Part shown: one piece after another, positions 11,934 through 13,530 of the stretch
Layout of the letters: the number at the start of each line of letters is the position of its first letter
Position numbering within the stretch: position 1 is the stretch's first letter
Source of the DNA: an uncultured Clostridia bacterium
Lineage (GTDB): Bacteria > Bacillota > Clostridia > Oscillospirales > Oscillospiraceae
Direction of reading: 5' to 3'
DNA length: 13,530 bases
Assembly (NCBI GenBank): GCA_947177115.1
Contig: CAMWTG010000043.1
Span: forward strand, 1-13,530
Notes under the pieces: generated by a model
What the model was told of the DNA's origin: nothing
The model's input: the letters and a program-made list of their open reading frames with translations, nothing else
The model's database searches: none
Position numbers and translations under genes: made by a program

Positions 11934-13478
11934 ATGCTGCAAGTGAAGCATTTGACCCTGACGCACCGGAAGGATCTTCGGACGCTGGCGGAGGATTTTT
12001 CTTTTGTGCTGAACGATGGAGACAAGGCGGTGATTATTGGAGAGGAGGGGAACGGGAAGTCTACCATTCTGAAATGGCTGTATAACCCGGAGCTGGTAGA
12101 GCCCTACTGCGAGTGGAGCGGAGAAGTGGCCGGGGACCCGGGACCGCTGGGGTATCTCGCCCAGGACCTGACCGAGGAGGAAAAGGCGGGGAGCGTCTAT
12201 GAGTTCTGCGCCTCATCGCCCTTCTTCTTCGATCAGAGCCCCAAGGAATTGGCGGATATCGCACGAAAGCTGCGCTTTCCGGCGGAGGAGTTCTACAGCG
12301 ACCGCCCGGTGTCCAGCCTCTCCGGCGGGGAGAAGATCAAGCTGCAATTGGGAAGATTACTGTTCGGACATCCGGCGGTGCTGCTGCTGGACGAGCCGTC
12401 CAGCGATATCGACCTGGAGACGCTGGAGTGGTTGGAGGAGTGGCTGAACGGGTATCCGGGGACGGTGCTCTATATCTCCCATGACGAGGCGCTTATTGAG
12501 AATACCGCTACGATGGTGCTCCATATTGAACATCCAAGGGAGGGCAAGCCGCCCCGGTGTACCGCCCACCGTCTGGATTACGCCGCCTATATCCAGCGGC
12601 GGAGCGGCGCCATTGCCGCCCAGACCCAGCAGGCCCGGAAGGAGCGGGAGGAGTATGACAAGAAAATGGAGAAATACCGCCGCATCCAGCAAAGCGTGGA
12701 ACACGCCCAAGGAGCGGTGTCCCGTCAGGACCCCGGTACAGGGCGGCTGCTGAAAAAGAAAATGCACGCGGTGCTGTCTATGGGCAGGCGGTTCGAGCGG
12801 GAGGCGGAGAACATGACCCAGCTGCCGGAGGTGGAGGAGGCCGTGTTCCTGCGGTTCCCGGAGGGAACGGCTGTGCCAGCGGGGAAAACAGTGCTGGACC
12901 TGCGCCTGCCGGAGCTGCGGGTCGGGGAGAGGCTGCTGGCGGAGAATGTGCGGCTCCACGTCTCCGGCGGGGAAAAGGTAGGCATCCTGGGCCCCAACGG
13001 GGCAGGAAAGACCACGCTGCTGCGGCGGATCGCGGAGGAGCTGCTGGCACACAGGGACCTCCATGCGGCCTATATGTCCCAGGATTATGCGGATACGCTG
13101 CCTATGGAGTGGACGCCGGTGGAGTATCTGGCTCCGGAGGGCGATGCGGCGTCGGAGACGAAGGCCCGGACCTATTTGGGCAGTATCCGCTATACCCGCC
13201 AGGAAATGGTCCATCCTATCCGGGAACTGTCCGGCGGACAGAAGGCTAAGCTGCTGCTGACAAAGATGATGCTGGACGGGGTGAACGTGCTGATCTTGGA
13301 TGAGCCAACGCGGAATTTTTCGCCTGTCTCCGGACCAAAAGTGCGGGAGGCTTTGGCGGACTATCAGGGGACGATCATCAGCGTGTCCCATGACAGGAAG
13401 TTTTTGGCGCAGGTCTGCGATCAGCTGTACCGGTTTACGGAGTATGGGTTGGTTACAGTGGAGCGGGAATCGCTTTGA
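11934..13478 (+). CDS. ABC-F family ATPase, probable ribosome-protection/antibiotic resistance protein
   Basis: This 514-residue protein has two ATPase domains and no membrane segments, the ABC-F plan. Domain 1 has Walker A GEEGNGKST (36-44), signature LSGGEK (129-134), Walker B LLLDEP (150-155, Glu154) and SHD (182-184). A long charged linker follows (about 205-330), with helical stretches and SRQDPGTGRLLKKKM (263-277), the part that reaches the ribosome in this class. Domain 2 has GPNGAGKTT (353-361), LSGGQK (432-437), LILDEP (453-458, Glu457) and SHD (485-487). Both D-loops depart from the common NHLD (SSDIDLE and TRNFSP). The start is set by GGAGGA (11919-11924), nine bases before the ATG. 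ABC-F proteins act on the ribosomal E site; the attenuator leader favours drug resistance over housekeeping. The exact drug cannot be told. Confidence 0.88.
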   Translation: MLQVKHLTLTHRKDLRTLAEDFSFVLNDGDKAVIIGEEGNGKSTILKWLYNPELVEPYCEWSGEVAGDPGPLGYLAQDLTEEEKAGSVYEFCASSPFFFDQSPKELADIARKLRFPAEEFYSDRPVSSLSGGEKIKLQLGRLLFGHPAVLLLDEPSSDIDLETLEWLEEWLNGYPGTVLYISHDEALIENTATMVLHIEHPREGKPPRCTAHRLDYAAYIQRRSGAIAAQTQQARKEREEYDKKMEKYRRIQQSVEHAQGAVSRQDPGTGRLLKKKMHAVLSMGRRFEREAENMTQLPEVEEAVFLRFPEGTAVPAGKTVLDLRLPELRVGERLLAENVRLHVSGGEKVGILGPNGAGKTTLLRRIAEELLAHRDLHAAYMSQDYADTLPMEWTPVEYLAPEGDAASETKARTYLGSIRYTRQEMVHPIRELSGGQKAKLLLTKMMLDGVNVLILDEPTRNFSPVSGPKVREALADYQGTIISVSHDRKFLAQVCDQLYRFTEYGLVTVERESL

Positions 13479-13493
13479 GAGGAGGATTTATTT

Positions 13494-13530
13494 ATGAAAA
13501 AGGCTGCTGTGATGCTTTATCCGCTGTTTT
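13494..13530 (+). CDS. Start of a downstream gene, possibly DJ-1/PfpI family
   Basis: Only the first 12 codons are in the window (MKKAAVMLYPLF). GAGGAGG (13479-13485) supplies a strong ribosome binding site eight bases upstream. It begins 15 nt after the ABC-F stop, so it is likely co-transcribed. A short Lys-rich start and then a hydrophobic strand ending in YPLF resembles DJ-1/PfpI family N-termini, but the fragment is too short to be sure. Confidence 0.5.
   Translation, partial: MKKAAVMLYPLF

Noticed and set aside
1..13530. CRISPR arrays, tRNA or rRNA genes, transposase genes, prophage genes
   Set aside because: No regularly spaced repeats, cloverleaf sequences, transposase motifs or phage structural genes are visible in the window.

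Overview
The window is high-GC DNA with short intergenic spacers rich in hairpins, strong AGGAGG-type ribosome binding sites, and a gene set typical of gut Clostridia. That set includes a selenium/sulfur YedE-TusA-DUF3343 trio, a biotin-dependent Na+-pumping oxaloacetate decarboxylase, a TldD/TldE pair and an ABC-F ATPase. I infer an anaerobic Firmicute of the Oscillospiraceae type (Flavonifractor/Oscillibacter-like). I could not test this by database search.

Layout. (1) 1-1024, plus strand: the 3' end of a YedE-type transporter, a 67-residue TusA-like protein and a DUF3343 protein, probably one selenium/sulfur handling unit, closed by a strong bidirectional terminator at 1041-1070. (2) 5150 down to 1123, minus strand: oadG, a biotin carrier, oadB and, after a 621-nt spacer, oadA. 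Together these encode the membrane complex that decarboxylates oxaloacetate and exports Na+. A good extended -10 promoter (5255-5283) drives it, with a 25-nt palindrome at the start of the leader. (3) 5435-6133, plus strand: sfsA, divergent from the oad operon. (4) 11375 down to 6052, minus strand: pfkA with a near-consensus promoter, a hairpin-rich spacer, then tldD, tldE, an N-acyltransferase-like gene and a GNAT acetyltransferase. The last four are tightly packed, probably one operon. The GNAT gene runs 82 bp into the 3' end of convergent sfsA. (5) 11611-13530, plus strand: a promoter, a leader of about 290 nt with tiny upstream ORFs and a perfect intrinsic terminator, then an ABC-F ATPase gene and the first codons of another gene.

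The non-coding DNA is the most unusual part. The spacer between oadB and oadA (2587-3207) holds a roughly 276-nt segment that can fold into a long rod. Its G-U pairs make sense only on the minus strand, so it is a candidate structured RNA. It is flanked by two mirror-image arrays of hairpins whose stems differ but whose order is the same. Seven three-base-loop hairpins in the window all have the form C(GNA)G on one strand. A second hairpin array separates pfkA from tldD, and a short dispersed repeat occurs at 441-479 and 11507-11540.

The best-supported regulatory system is the leader of the ABC-F gene. The left arm of its terminator can pair instead with a perfect 9-nt complement upstream (11745-11753). 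This is the expected design of antibiotic-inducible transcription attenuation for ribosome-protecting ABC-F proteins.
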